From contig CAMXQE010000015.1 in assembly GCA_947246015.1 (NCBI GenBank), forward strand, positions 1 to 64,000: a stretch of DNA of 64,000 nucleotides, read 5' to 3'. This DNA comes from an uncultured Lachnospiraceae bacterium (GTDB lineage Bacteria > Bacillota > Clostridia > Lachnospirales > Lachnospiraceae). Below are positions 46,761 through 55,490 of this stretch, piece by piece. The notes beneath the pieces are model-generated. The model did no database searches and was not told where the DNA came from. It was given only the letters and a program-made list of their open reading frames with translations. Numbering within the stretch: position 1 is the stretch's first letter; each line of letters starts with the position of its first letter. Made by a program: the position numbers and the translations under genes.

Positions 46761-47688
46761 ATACGGAGGATGTTTTCTTCGCCTGTCCCGGTGTCATGCC
46801 GGTGTGTTTTTTGAATACTTTTGAAAAATAGTAGATATCATGAAATCCTGTCTGTTGTGCGACTTCTTCTATCGTGTAAAAATTTGTTTCAAGAAGTTGT
46901 TTCGCCCTTGCAATGCGTATGGCGTTCAGATAGGAAAAGATGGTTTTGCCTGTCCATTTCCGGAACTGGCGGTTCAGGTAATCAAAATGGTAATGGAAGT
47001 GTTCCTGAAGGAGTTCGCCGGAGATGGGTTCCGCATAATTTTGGTTCAGGTATGTGATTAATTCGGGGATGGTCTGTCTTGCTTTGCTGCTGAGGGGAAT
47101 TTCCCTGCTGCGCATCCCTCTGGCATAATCGGCGGATACCGTAACCGCCAGTTCCTGTAACCTGCATGATGCCAGCCAGCGGTTGTGACAGTCCATTCCG
47201 TGAAAGGCGCTGACAATCTGCTCTGCAATTTCCCTTGTCTGAAGGATTCCCTGTCCGGTTTCCATCGTATGATGTTTGGGAAATGGGAGTTTTTGTCTGG
47301 CTATTGTTTTTGAGTCTTTTTTAATCTCTGTTTCTATTTCTGTTTCTGCTTCTGCCTCTGTTTCTGATTCCAATTGTCTGGATAAAGTTCCGCTTTCGGC
47401 CGGTTTCAGATTTTCCCATGAAAAGTGTACATAGAAAAAACGGCATAACGAGGTTTCCAGTCCGCGATGCTCCATGGACGGCTCTAACAGAATGATGTCG
47501 TTTTCTTTTAAATGATATTCTTTCCTGCCTTCTGCGAGGAACATCTCGCCGGACAGGATGTAATAGAGGATGTATTCGTGATACTGCCGCCGGAAATGGA
47601 TGTAAGGCGGTTTGACAGATGCGAAGTCTGCGGCTGAAATTTGCGGCATTTTCAAGTTTTCCATGATAAATCCGGTAGTTTCTGACAT
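46759..47688 (-). CDS. AraC-family transcriptional regulator
   Basis: A 309-residue regulator: N-terminal cupin-like sensing domain ('FRRQYHEYILYYILSGEMFL', 'LKENDIILLEP'), a Glu/Thr/Ala low-complexity insert around residues 125-150, and a C-terminal double helix-turn-helix (about 205-305) with the typical 'FHDIYYFSKVFKKHTGMTPG'. AAGGAG lies five to six bases upstream of the ATG. It is divergent from the MATE gene and may regulate it, or respond to a sugar or peptide not evident here. Confidence 0.87.
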   Translation of the reverse strand: MSETTGFIMENLKMPQISAADFASVKPPYIHFRRQYHEYILYYILSGEMFLAEGRKEYHLKENDIILLEPSMEHRGLETSLCRFFYVHFSWENLKPAESGTLSRQLESETEAEAETEIETEIKKDSKTIARQKLPFPKHHTMETGQGILQTREIAEQIVSAFHGMDCHNRWLASCRLQELAVTVSADYARGMRSREIPLSSKARQTIPELITYLNQNYAEPISGELLQEHFHYHFDYLNRQFRKWTGKTIFSYLNAIRIARAKQLLETNFYTIEEVAQQTGFHDIYYFSKVFKKHTGMTPGQAKKTSSV

Positions 47689-47862
47689 GTGTTATCTCCT
47701 TATTTTATTCTCGCGGTGTCTTTCATTATAACAGATTTTCCGGTAGGTGAAAAGATTTAGAAAGTCGCTAAAATACAAAAACAGGTCTGTATTTTTTATT
47801 GTATGGAGCGGAGGATACGGTACAATAGGAAATGTAACAGGCAGATGGGGATGGAGAAGAAA

Positions 47863-49197
47863 ATGAAGGATATGACACAGGGGGCACCGGCAAAACTGAT
47901 TCTTGGTTTTGCAATACCGATGCTGATTGGAAACTTGTTTCAGCAGATTTATAATGTGGCGGATACAATGATTGTAGGGAGATATCTGGGGGAGGAAGCG
48001 CTGGCGGGAGTCGGGAGTACCGGAACGCTTACGGCCTTCTTACTTGCGCTGGTGATGGGGCTGTGCAACGGCGCAGGGCTTATCGTGGCACAGTGTTTCG
48101 GCTGTAAGGATTCGGAACAAATGAAAAAGACGGTGATTTCTCTTATATGGGTAGCGGGAATCATGACAGTGTGCGTGTCGCTGTCCGGTGTTTTTGCATC
48201 CCGGTTTTTCCTTACGCTTTTGAATGTGCCGGAGAATGTCATCGGCTATTCCGCAGAGTATCTGCGTATTGTATATAGCCTTGTGTTTGGAAGCGTTGCT
48301 TATAATGGAGCTGCCGCCATCCTGCGCAGTACCGGGGATTCCCGTACGCCGCTTCTGGCGCTGATTGCTTCTTCCCTGTTAAATGTGGGATTGGATTTAT
48401 TTTTCATAACCGTTTGCGGAATGGGTGTACCGGGTGCTGCATATGCCACTGTTTTATCACAGATTTTGTCAGCGGTTATCTGTATTGCCTACCTTGTGAA
48501 AAAACGCCGTCTGCTGAGATTGTCGGGAATGGGAATGAAACCGGAACGGCATTTTGTACTGCTGATTATTAAGACGGGGTTCCCTGCGGCTTTTCAGTCA
48601 TGCATGATTTCCCTCGGGGGCATGAGCGTCCAGCGGCTGATTAATTCTTACGGGGCATCCGTCATGGCGGCATATGTGGCGGCAAACCGTATTGACAGTA
48701 TGGCAATACAGATTATCGTTTCCATTGGAACGGCGTTGTCCGTATTTACCGGACAGAATATGGGAAAAAATGATTTCAGGCGTATTCATGAGGGGCTTAG
48801 GAAAACGCTTGGAATGATGGTGGCGGCGAGCAGTTTTGTTGCGGTTTTTGTCTTTCTGTTCCGCCGCAGGCTGATGGGGATTTTCCTGGACCCTGCCGTG
48901 TCAGGGGAAGCGATAGAAATAGGGGCAGTTTATCTGTCCATTATCGGTGTGGCGTATCTGATTGCCGGGATTATGCAGAGCTATCAGAACGTAATCCGTG
49001 GTTCCGGCGATATCAATACGTGTATGGTGGCAGGGCTGACCGAGCTTGCCGGACGCATTGCGTTTGCTTATCTGCTTTCTTTTTGCATAGGCGTGACGGG
49101 CATATGGATTGCCACACCCCTGTCATGGGGCTGCGGCTGTGTGATTCCTGTCATCCGTTATTATGGGGGAAAGTGGAAGACGAAAAAGCTGATATGA
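47863..49197 (+). CDS. MATE-family efflux transporter
   Basis: About 444 residues with twelve hydrophobic spans in two similar halves, as in the DinF/NorM superfamily of Na+- or H+-driven multidrug exporters. 'PMLIGNLFQQIYNVADTMIV' opens span 1, and 'GAAAILRSTGDSRTP' with its second-half counterpart 'QSYQNVIRGSGDINT' mark the pseudo-symmetry. Substrates are unknown. GGAG lies six bases before the ATG at 47863; ATGs at 47851 and 47803 are less well supported. Divergent AraC regulator upstream. Confidence 0.88.
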   Translation: MKDMTQGAPAKLILGFAIPMLIGNLFQQIYNVADTMIVGRYLGEEALAGVGSTGTLTAFLLALVMGLCNGAGLIVAQCFGCKDSEQMKKTVISLIWVAGIMTVCVSLSGVFASRFFLTLLNVPENVIGYSAEYLRIVYSLVFGSVAYNGAAAILRSTGDSRTPLLALIASSLLNVGLDLFFITVCGMGVPGAAYATVLSQILSAVICIAYLVKKRRLLRLSGMGMKPERHFVLLIIKTGFPAAFQSCMISLGGMSVQRLINSYGASVMAAYVAANRIDSMAIQIIVSIGTALSVFTGQNMGKNDFRRIHEGLRKTLGMMVAASSFVAVFVFLFRRRLMGIFLDPAVSGEAIEIGAVYLSIIGVAYLIAGIMQSYQNVIRGSGDINTCMVAGLTELAGRIAFAYLLSFCIGVTGIWIATPLSWGCGCVIPVIRYYGGKWKTKKLI

Positions 49198-49209
49198 GTG
49201 GAAAGGTCT

Positions 49210-49253
49210 GGAGCGTGTTTGAAAATTGCTTTCTGCAGTCTTCAAACACGCTC
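49210..49253. repeat. Hairpin repeat, copy 2
   Basis: A perfect 13-bp stem, GAGCGTGTTTGAA with TTCAAACACGCTC. Its first 28 bases are identical to 5795-5822. It lies between convergent units and covers the stop codon of the Uma2 remnant. Confidence 0.7.
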
Positions 49254-49520
49254 TAAGTCTGCAAAATCAATGGAAAAATCTTCATAAATGCCGGCTTTGA
49301 CTTTTTGCCGGAACGTATAGGTTTCCACCCGGAAGCGTTCCTGTTCCAGACAGTATACAAAGGTACTTTCCCTGTCGGGGTCGACAATCCAGTATTCCTT
49401 TACTCCGGCATCGGCGTACAGGTTCAGCTTCCGGATATAGTCGTGGCCGGAGCTGCCGGGAGAAACAATTTTAAAATCCTCCCCATATGATGCAATTTTG
49501 ATGCAAGTCTGTTTTATAAT
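49242..49520 (-). pseudogene. Uma2-family endonuclease remnant
   Basis: A minus-strand frame of 92 codons without a start codon encodes the C-terminal half of a Uma2 (DUF820, PD-(D/E)XK-like) protein: 'VSPGSSGHDYIRKLNLYADA', then 'GVKEYWIVDPDRES' and 'YTFRQKVKAGIYEDFSIDF'. A stop codon (49521-49523) lies directly upstream and the N-terminal half is missing, so it is a truncated copy. Uma2 genes are frequent, often decayed, and of uncertain function. Confidence 0.7.
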
Positions 49521-49638
49521 TTATGATAAGAAAGATTCCAAAATAAAAATAACAATACCGAAGTGAAAACCTTTCTTCAGGAGGTATATGAGCCGGATGA
49601 AATAAACCAAAGACAAGGGAGAAAGCAGGAGGATAAGG

Positions 49639-51321
49639 ATGAAAAAAGCATACAAAACGGCAGGAAAATGGAGATTTTGCATGGCGGCGATGCTGAGTAT
49701 TCTGGTTTTTGCCGGCTGCGGCAGTAAGGCGGCGGAAACCGGAGGCATCGGAGCAAACGCCGGAAAGCAGGCAGAAAACCGTACGGAGAGTCAGACAGGG
49801 GAAGCGGTTGAAGAAAGCACCAAAAAACAGGCAGGGGAACAGGGCAGAGAAAGCGGACAGGAGCAGGCTGGAGAAAAGACGGAAGAAACCACAGGAGACG
49901 GGCGGCAGGGGAAAGAGGCCGCAGCATTGCCAGAAGCAGAGGGAACGGCCGCAGATTTAGGAGCGGAACCGAAGAACCTGTTTGCCTATGAAAGAAAATC
50001 CGGTGAAGACGGGGAGTATCTGGTGATTACCGGATTGTCAAAGGAGTGGGAGGAATATTTAGCCGGATATGAGAAAGCAGCGCCTAAAGAAGAGGAAGTC
50101 AGTCTTGCCGTCTGCATTCCGGAGAAAATTTCGGGAATTACGGTAAAGGAAATCGGAGAAGGCGCTTTTGCCGGAAAAAAGATAGATACGTTGGAACTGC
50201 CGGAAACGATAGAGGTGATTTCGGACAAAGCGTTTCAGGATACAGGGTGCAGTTTTTCGGATGATTATAAGGGAATCCAGTGTTTTCCGGAAAATCTGAA
50301 GGAAATCGGAGCAGGCGCCTTTGAGAACTGTAATTTTGTAAAAGCCGAGTTTCCGGATTATCCGGTGCATGTGAAAGAGCGCGCCTTTGCAGGAAACAGA
50401 AAGCTGTGGGCGCTTTTTGCAAAGGATGTGGGAACCGTATTGGAAGACGGCGCATTGGAAGGATGCAGGGAGTCCTTTCTTTTATGCTATGGAGTGAATC
50501 CGCAGGGAAAGGAAAATCTGGTGCGCGGATATGCACAGGAAAACGGAATGGATTCCATGGAAATCATTTTATCCAAAGAGCCGGTTGTCCGCTATCCGGC
50601 AGAGCCGCTTATTTTACAGCCGGAGGTAAGGAATTTCTTTTACGGGGATTATTATGACGGAGGAACGGATATTTATCAGGCGCTTTATGAGGAAAATTGG
50701 TGCTCGTTCGAGGAAGATGAACAGGCGCCTAATTTCGGATACAGCGACTGGCAGTGGCCCGGCTGTTCGTCATGGTGTGCCGTGATTGACTTTGAACAGG
50801 AAGCGGAAGCGTCCTCGGAACTGGAATCCTTTACCGGGAGGTATGCGGCGGGGAACGTACTGCGTCAGGACCGGTACGGGGCCTGGGCGGAAGGTGCGGA
50901 AGGGACGGGGATTGGTGAAAGCATCACTTACCGGCAGAGCTGTACGTATCCGACTAATAATAAATGGGAGGTTCTGCGCTGGGATTTCAGGGAGCCGGAG
51001 ACAAAGCAGTGTGACGGTTTCATGCGTTACTCGGAAATCTGCATTGTGAACGGTTATGCAAAAGACCAAAAGACCTGGGAGGAAAACGGGAGGGTGAAGA
51101 AGCTTCTGATGTATGTGGAGGGAAAACCCTATGCTTATCTGGAATTAGAGGATACCATTCTGCCCCAGTATTTTCAGCTGCCGGAGGATGATATCAAGGT
51201 GCTGAACGGCGGAATGACAGAGTTCCGTTTTGAAATAGAGGATGTTTATGCGGGGACTGTTTATGAGGACACCTGCCTGACGGGAATCGTCATGGAGTTT
51301 ACGGGGCGGCACTCGCACTGA
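49639..51321 (+). CDS. Lipoprotein with BspA-type leucine-rich repeats
   Basis: A 560-residue surface lipoprotein. The N-terminal signal ends in a lipobox (L-V-F-A-G-C, Cys about residue 30). Residues ~31-110 are a Glu/Gln/Lys/Gly low-complexity stalk. Then come several LRR_5-type (BspA-like) units such as 'VKEIGEGAFAGKKIDTLELP' and 'LKEIGAGAFENCNF'. The C-terminal ~250 residues, rich in W, Y and E, are unrecognised. BspA-like proteins often bind host or bacterial surface ligands. It has its own ribosome site (AGGAGGATAAGG) and appears monocistronic. Confidence 0.75.
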   Translation: MKKAYKTAGKWRFCMAAMLSILVFAGCGSKAAETGGIGANAGKQAENRTESQTGEAVEESTKKQAGEQGRESGQEQAGEKTEETTGDGRQGKEAAALPEAEGTAADLGAEPKNLFAYERKSGEDGEYLVITGLSKEWEEYLAGYEKAAPKEEEVSLAVCIPEKISGITVKEIGEGAFAGKKIDTLELPETIEVISDKAFQDTGCSFSDDYKGIQCFPENLKEIGAGAFENCNFVKAEFPDYPVHVKERAFAGNRKLWALFAKDVGTVLEDGALEGCRESFLLCYGVNPQGKENLVRGYAQENGMDSMEIILSKEPVVRYPAEPLILQPEVRNFFYGDYYDGGTDIYQALYEENWCSFEEDEQAPNFGYSDWQWPGCSSWCAVIDFEQEAEASSELESFTGRYAAGNVLRQDRYGAWAEGAEGTGIGESITYRQSCTYPTNNKWEVLRWDFREPETKQCDGFMRYSEICIVNGYAKDQKTWEENGRVKKLLMYVEGKPYAYLELEDTILPQYFQLPEDDIKVLNGGMTEFRFEIEDVYAGTVYEDTCLTGIVMEFTGRHSH

Positions 51322-51637
51322 AGGTATGAAGAAACGGACTGTTTTTTTCGCGGGACTGCAACTTTTTTTGCATCTGGTGCGTCTAATATAAGAGAAGGCG
51401 CAGAACCGTAAAAAAACTTTTTGGTAAAAATAAGAGAAAAATAATAAAATTTTTTGCAGTATTTTTGTTTTGTATGGGATATTACTATATGAAAGGGCAG
51501 AACAGGACGGGATATCCGCCTGTCGTGTCCCCATAAAACAGCAGGAACAGAGACCGGATGAAAAATGGAGCGGTGAAAATTGGGAATTTGACATGAAAAA
51601 GTAGAAGATAGAATACAGAAAACAGGAAACAGTACAT
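51322..51637. other. Leader region of the first ECF operon
   Basis: No gene seen. It holds the ECF-type promoter at 51357-51385, long T and A runs, and a leader of about 250 bases before the sigma factor start. Confidence 0.5.
51357..51385 (+). promoter_or_regulatory. ECF-sigma-type promoter
   Basis: TGCAAC (51357-51362), a 17-base spacer and CGTCTA (51380-51385) match the general ECF pattern (AAC ... CGTC). The spacer contains TTTGCATCTG, which recurs in the promoter at 59867. Autoregulation by the downstream sigma factor is the simplest reading. Confidence 0.55.
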
Positions 51638-52204
51638 ATGGAAAAAAAGAGCAGAGGGGCGCAGGAGACTGTTTCTAAGTTCAGTGACATGGATTGGTTA
51701 CAGCAGAAAATTGACAGATACAGCGATATGCTGTACCGGATAGCTTTTTTGCAGCTTAGGAACAGCCAGGACGCAGAGGATGTAGTACAGGAAACATTTT
51801 ATCAGTTTATTAAAGGCAGAAAAGAATTTGAAACGGCAGAACATGAGAAGGCATGGCTGATAAAGGTAACGCTGAACGGATGCCGGAAAGTATGGCGCTC
51901 CGCATGGTACCGGCACAGGGAAACCCTGCCGGAGCAGGAACTGCCGCAGGCCGGGGAGACTGAGGCAGGAAGCAGTATGGAGAGCGCCGTTTTGCAGAAG
52001 GAACGAAGACGTGAAATCATGGAGACGGTGATGAAGCTGCCGCGGAAATACCGTGAGGTCATCCATCTGTTTTATTATCAGCAGATGAGTATTAAGGAAA
52101 TTGCGCTTGTTACGGGCAGGAAGGAGTCCACGGTAACGTCCCAGCTTACAAGGGGACGGGATATGCTTAGAAAAAATCTGAAGGAGGAGTATCTGTATGA
52201 ATGA
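51638..52204 (+). CDS. ECF RNA polymerase sigma factor
   Basis: A 188-residue sigma-70 family protein with only regions 2 and 4. Region 2 (about 22-90) has 'YSDMLYRIAFLQLRNSQDAE' and 'DVVQETFYQFI'; region 4 (about 125-180) has 'LPRKYREVIHLFYYQQMSIK' and 'IALVTGRKESTVTSQLTRGR'. The stop overlaps the next gene by eight bases, the usual arrangement with an anti-sigma factor. A candidate ECF promoter lies about 250 bases upstream. Confidence 0.9.
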   Translation: MEKKSRGAQETVSKFSDMDWLQQKIDRYSDMLYRIAFLQLRNSQDAEDVVQETFYQFIKGRKEFETAEHEKAWLIKVTLNGCRKVWRSAWYRHRETLPEQELPQAGETEAGSSMESAVLQKERRREIMETVMKLPRKYREVIHLFYYQQMSIKEIALVTGRKESTVTSQLTRGRDMLRKNLKEEYLYE

Positions 52205-53261
52205 TTTTAAAAGTGAATACCGGTCAGCCGTACAGGATATGAACATGCCTGGCATGAAAGAAATTCATATTGATGCTTTTTCCGTATTGGATAAAGGCAG
52301 GCACAGGCGGCATGTGGTAAAAAGGGTGCAGCGCGTAACCGCCATGACTTTTTCAGCAGCGTGCGTCATTTTTCTTTGCGGGTTCGGTACAGTGAAGGCT
52401 GCGGAATATATCGGAAACGTGATAAAAGTAAGCGAATGGGGATTTGAATCAGGCGATTCCGTTACCATGGCAAGAAATGATGCCGGAGCCGGTCAGCCCT
52501 ATGTGCTGGAAGATGAGATAGGGATTGTTGCCTCAGGCGGTCAGGAAGCCATGCCGGAGCTGGTGGCAGGGTCTGCCGTAACCGCAGGAGATATGGAGAT
52601 ATCGGACGGCGAAGAGGGAACTGCCGCCAGAGGGGCGCCGGATATGCAGGCTGTTTCGGAGGAAAACCGGAAAATGTCCGGTATGGAGGATGCTTTGGCA
52701 TTGGAGGCGGAGGCTGTGCCGGAATTACAGTCGGCAGATATAATGGCAACGGAAGATATAATAGAAACGGAAGCGATGGCAGAAACGGAAGCTGTGGCAG
52801 AAACGGAAGAAGCAGGTCTGGTGGAGGAAATCCCGGTGAAAAATTATGCATCCTGGGAAGAATGTATGGAAAATGAAGATTTTATTTTCCCACAGCCGTC
52901 TGTAAGTATAGGGCAGCATGTAGAATCCACGGATATTATGGTCTGCGGGAACTGGGTCATGGTGCGTTATGATGTGGATGAAAAAGTGCTCTGGCTGGAG
53001 CGTACCGACTATGCGGATACGCAGGGACATGCATCGTCCAAGGTATTTCCCGGAGGTATATGCAATGAAAGGAGCTATACCACACCGCAGGGCTACACCT
53101 ATACCCTGATTGATTCCGTAAAGGCAGCGGAAGATGAGCCGCTGCAGATTCACGCGGCAGTGAGCGTAGGGCATTATGAGGCGTTTATTGACTTCATGGG
53201 TTATACGGAAGAGGAAGCAAAGAAGATTATTGACAGCATTGATTTGAGTGTATATGAGTAG
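52197..53261 (+). CDS. Membrane anti-sigma-like protein
   Basis: A 354-residue protein with one membrane span (about 48-66, 'AMTFSAACVIFLCGFGTV'). The short cytosolic N-terminus follows the sigma gene with overlap, so it is probably its anti-sigma factor. The extracellular part has a Glu/Ala/Thr low-complexity run (about 160-215) and a C-terminal domain ending 'GYTEEEAKKIIDSIDLSVYE', resembling DUF4367-type sensing domains. There is no zinc (HxxxCxxC) motif. A terminator follows. Confidence 0.75.
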   Translation: MNDFKSEYRSAVQDMNMPGMKEIHIDAFSVLDKGRHRRHVVKRVQRVTAMTFSAACVIFLCGFGTVKAAEYIGNVIKVSEWGFESGDSVTMARNDAGAGQPYVLEDEIGIVASGGQEAMPELVAGSAVTAGDMEISDGEEGTAARGAPDMQAVSEENRKMSGMEDALALEAEAVPELQSADIMATEDIIETEAMAETEAVAETEEAGLVEEIPVKNYASWEECMENEDFIFPQPSVSIGQHVESTDIMVCGNWVMVRYDVDEKVLWLERTDYADTQGHASSKVFPGGICNERSYTTPQGYTYTLIDSVKAAEDEPLQIHAAVSVGHYEAFIDFMGYTEEEAKKIIDSIDLSVYE

Positions 53262-53271
53262 GGAGAAAAAA

Positions 53272-53299
53272 CGGCGGAAGTACCGCCGGAGGGTTTTTA
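53272..53299 (+). terminator. Intrinsic terminator after the first ECF operon
   Basis: CGGCGG-AAGTA-CCGCCG followed by GAGGGTTTTT, 11 bases after the stop. Confidence 0.7.
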
Positions 53300-53328
53300 T
53301 GCACAAGGGCACCCATAGGAAATTTGTC
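53294..53328 (+). repeat. Terminator-linked repeat, copy 2
   Basis: TTTTTATGCACAAGGGCACC, then CATAGGAAATTTG; similar to 35954-35989 and 62848-62883. Further pairing (GGGC...GCCC) extends to about 53354. Confidence 0.5.
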
Positions 53329-53403
53329 AGCAGGGCTGACGGGCGCCCGGTGCAGGAGTAGGGAGAAAAGCGTCCCTGCCTGATTTGAGAGGAGGAAGCC
53401 AAA

Positions 53404-54090
53404 ATGAAAAATGTATTGATTTACAACCAAAACGAAACAAATATGGAAGTGCTCAAGATTTTTCTTGCACAGGAAGGCTATCAGGTTCTGGTGGCGAAAG
53501 AACTGAAGGATGTGGTGGCGAGGGTCAGGGAAAAGGATATCCATCTGGTAGTGATGGATGTTGATTTTCCGAAAAATGACGGAGTGGAACAGCTGAAGGC
53601 GATACGGAGCGCAGATAAGATGCCAATTATCGTGCTGTCGGCAAACGATACGGAGCAGATGAAGATAGCGGCGCTCAATGCGGGCGCGGATGATTATGTC
53701 ATCAATCCATATCATCCGTTGGAGTTCATGGCGAGAATCAATTCCCAGTTTAAGCGGTATACGCAGCTTGCCAATATGTGTGAGAATATCAACCGCATTT
53801 ACCGCGTGGACGAACTGGTTATCGATGATGTATTGCGGAAAGTAACGGTAGCAGGCAAGGAAGTCAGCCTGACGCCGATTGAATATAAAATTCTGAGGCT
53901 GTTAGTCAAAGAACGCGGAAAAGTTCTTTCAATCGGACAGATTTATGAATCCATTTGGAATATGCGGGCAATCGGTGCAGATAATACCATTGCGGTACAT
54001 ATCAGGCATATCAGGGAAAAAATCGAACGGAATCCGAAAGAGCCGCACTATCTGAAAGTTGTATGGGGGACCGGTTATAAAGTTGGATAA
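53404..54090 (+). CDS. OmpR-family response regulator with degenerate receiver (orphan)
   Basis: A 228-residue receiver plus winged-helix DNA-binding protein. The C-terminal domain (about 130-228) is a normal trans_reg_C fold ('SLTPIEYKILRLLVKERGKV' to 'KVVWGTGYKVG'). In the receiver the acceptor D52 is present, but the acidic pair that binds Mg is N8-Q9 and the conserved lysine is N101 (in 'VINPYHP'). Such receivers usually cannot be phosphorylated normally. No kinase gene is adjacent. It may respond to another signal or act constitutively. Confidence 0.85.
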   Translation: MKNVLIYNQNETNMEVLKIFLAQEGYQVLVAKELKDVVARVREKDIHLVVMDVDFPKNDGVEQLKAIRSADKMPIIVLSANDTEQMKIAALNAGADDYVINPYHPLEFMARINSQFKRYTQLANMCENINRIYRVDELVIDDVLRKVTVAGKEVSLTPIEYKILRLLVKERGKVLSIGQIYESIWNMRAIGADNTIAVHIRHIREKIERNPKEPHYLKVVWGTGYKVG

Positions 54091-54114
54091 AAGCCGGATA
54101 AAAGGAGAAAAAAT

Positions 54115-54160
54115 AAAAAGGGTTCTTTTTAAGACAGGATATCTTAAGAAGAACCTTTTT
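54115..54160. terminator. Bidirectional terminator
   Basis: A near-perfect stem of about 19 bp (AAAAAGGGTTCTT... with ...AAGAACCTTTTT) between the convergent response regulator and repressor genes; T runs on both strands. Confidence 0.75.
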
Positions 54161-54890
54161 ACTGTTTCATTTTACACAATACGTACCCTACCTTAATCCA
54201 TGGCTCCATTTCCTGCGGGCTGCTGTTGTTTACATAAAAAGGCTTTCCAAAACCGTTAATCGGTTCCAGTACGCATGGTTCCGCCTGATGGAATTTACGG
54301 ATATAGGCACGGCCGTCTTCTTTGTTGATGAAAACTCCCGTGTCCCCGTCGCGGATGGGATTTCGGGAGACGAGGATGATATCACCCTTGTTATAGACAG
54401 GATGAAGATGGCTGGATGTAATCTTAATCCCGAAATGCAGGTCGCTGCCAAATCTTCTCCGGTAAATAGAGGCATTGACCTTTATGATGTCGGCGGAATC
54501 ATAAATCATCCCGTCCTGCATGTTTCCGGTAGGAACCAAAACGGAGATATAATCATCTGGTACTTCCTGATGTACTAAAAAGTCGTATTCTATGTTTATG
54601 ACTGCGGAAACAAAACGGAGCTGGCTTTCGGTCAGGTATTTCAGTTTTGAGATGGCTTCCGCCGCATGGACGGGATGGTCAATCATTTCAAAAAGCCATT
54701 TCCCGCAGAGCTGATACATCAGGAAAGCAGTATAGGAATCAATTTTGGTAGTTTCACCGGAAATCATTTTCTTATAGCCGGAAAGGGACATCTCCAGTTT
54801 TCTGGCCATTTCGGCCTGTGTGAGACCAAGCTGTATCCGTTCCCGCTCCACATTTAATGAAAAATTTTTTGCTAATTCCTGCTTTGTCAA
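54159..54890 (-). CDS. XRE-type repressor with S24/LexA-like C-terminal domain
   Basis: A 243-residue protein: N-terminal helix-turn-helix ('GLTQAEMARKLEMSLSGYKK', about 22-41), a linker, and a C-terminal S24-like fold ('FGIKITSSHLHPVYNKGDII', 'IRDGDTGVFINKEDGRAYIR'). In LexA/CI-type repressors the GDSM serine and a later lysine cleave the protein. Here those positions read S-S-H-L and an Arg-Lys pair, so the serine is replaced and self-cleavage looks unlikely. No phage genes are near. Function is unknown, presumably regulatory; the ribosome site is weak. Confidence 0.78.
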   Translation of the reverse strand: MTKQELAKNFSLNVERERIQLGLTQAEMARKLEMSLSGYKKMISGETTKIDSYTAFLMYQLCGKWLFEMIDHPVHAAEAISKLKYLTESQLRFVSAVINIEYDFLVHQEVPDDYISVLVPTGNMQDGMIYDSADIIKVNASIYRRRFGSDLHFGIKITSSHLHPVYNKGDIILVSRNPIRDGDTGVFINKEDGRAYIRKFHQAEPCVLEPINGFGKPFYVNNSSPQEMEPWIKVGYVLCKMKQ

Positions 54891-55382
54891 TTAAACCACC
54901 CCGCAATCTGAAAAACTGGCTACTTTACGGTACCTTTTGGCTGCCACCCCTTTCCCGATTTTAACATATCAGTACCGCAAAGTGCGGATATGATATCGTA
55001 TAATGAATTTAGTGAAAGAATATGTATCGGGAGGAAAGTGACGGAATAAATAGTTAGTGATAAGAATATTATATGACAGATTCTGCAATTTTACAACAAT
55101 TTTAATGTGATTCATATAATAAATGTCAACAATTACTGATTGAATGTTGACAATGAATTGTGAAAATATGTAGTTTGCCGTAGACATATTATCTTCAGTG
55201 TGTGCACTCATTGTCTGCAACATCTGAGGGGATGTATTTTATGAAAACTGATATGGCGGGTATCGGATATCTGCTGTAATTGTATAAGTTCTACAATCGC
55301 AATGAGGCGACCGGACGGACTGTGGATAGGTGGCTGCGTCATTACATATTTATATAATTGGAATGGATAATATCAGAAGGAG
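54891..55382. other. AT-rich intergenic stretch without a supported gene
   Basis: About 490 bases. A minus-strand frame of 84 codons here has no ribosome binding site and a composition biased to I/Y/N, so I do not call it. TTGACA occurs near 55147 but without a clear -10. The stretch may encode a non-coding RNA that ends at the strong hairpin at 55383. Confidence 0.4.
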
Positions 55383-55437
55383 CATGTAACCATTGCATTA
55401 GGATAATGCAATGGTTACATGTTTTCTTCTTTTTTTG
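55383..55437 (+). terminator. Very strong hairpin terminator without an upstream gene
   Basis: An 18-bp perfect stem (CATGTAACCATTGCATTA and its complement) with a three-base loop GGA (55383-55421), then a T-rich tract (to about 55437). No coding gene ends within 490 bases on this strand, which suggests that it ends an unannotated RNA or insulates the TetR operon. Confidence 0.6.
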
Positions 55438-55490
55438 TCCGGAGAGGGATAATTCATTCCTGGTTTCATATTGCGGAACGGGAAAAATGA

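Noticed and set aside
53404..54090. Assignment of the response regulator as VanR or KdpE
   Set aside because: The degenerate receiver and absence of a partner kinase or target operon give no support for either name.
54969..55223. An 84-codon minus-strand frame
   Set aside because: It has no Shine-Dalgarno sequence, its composition is that of AT-rich non-coding DNA, and it has no recognisable motif.
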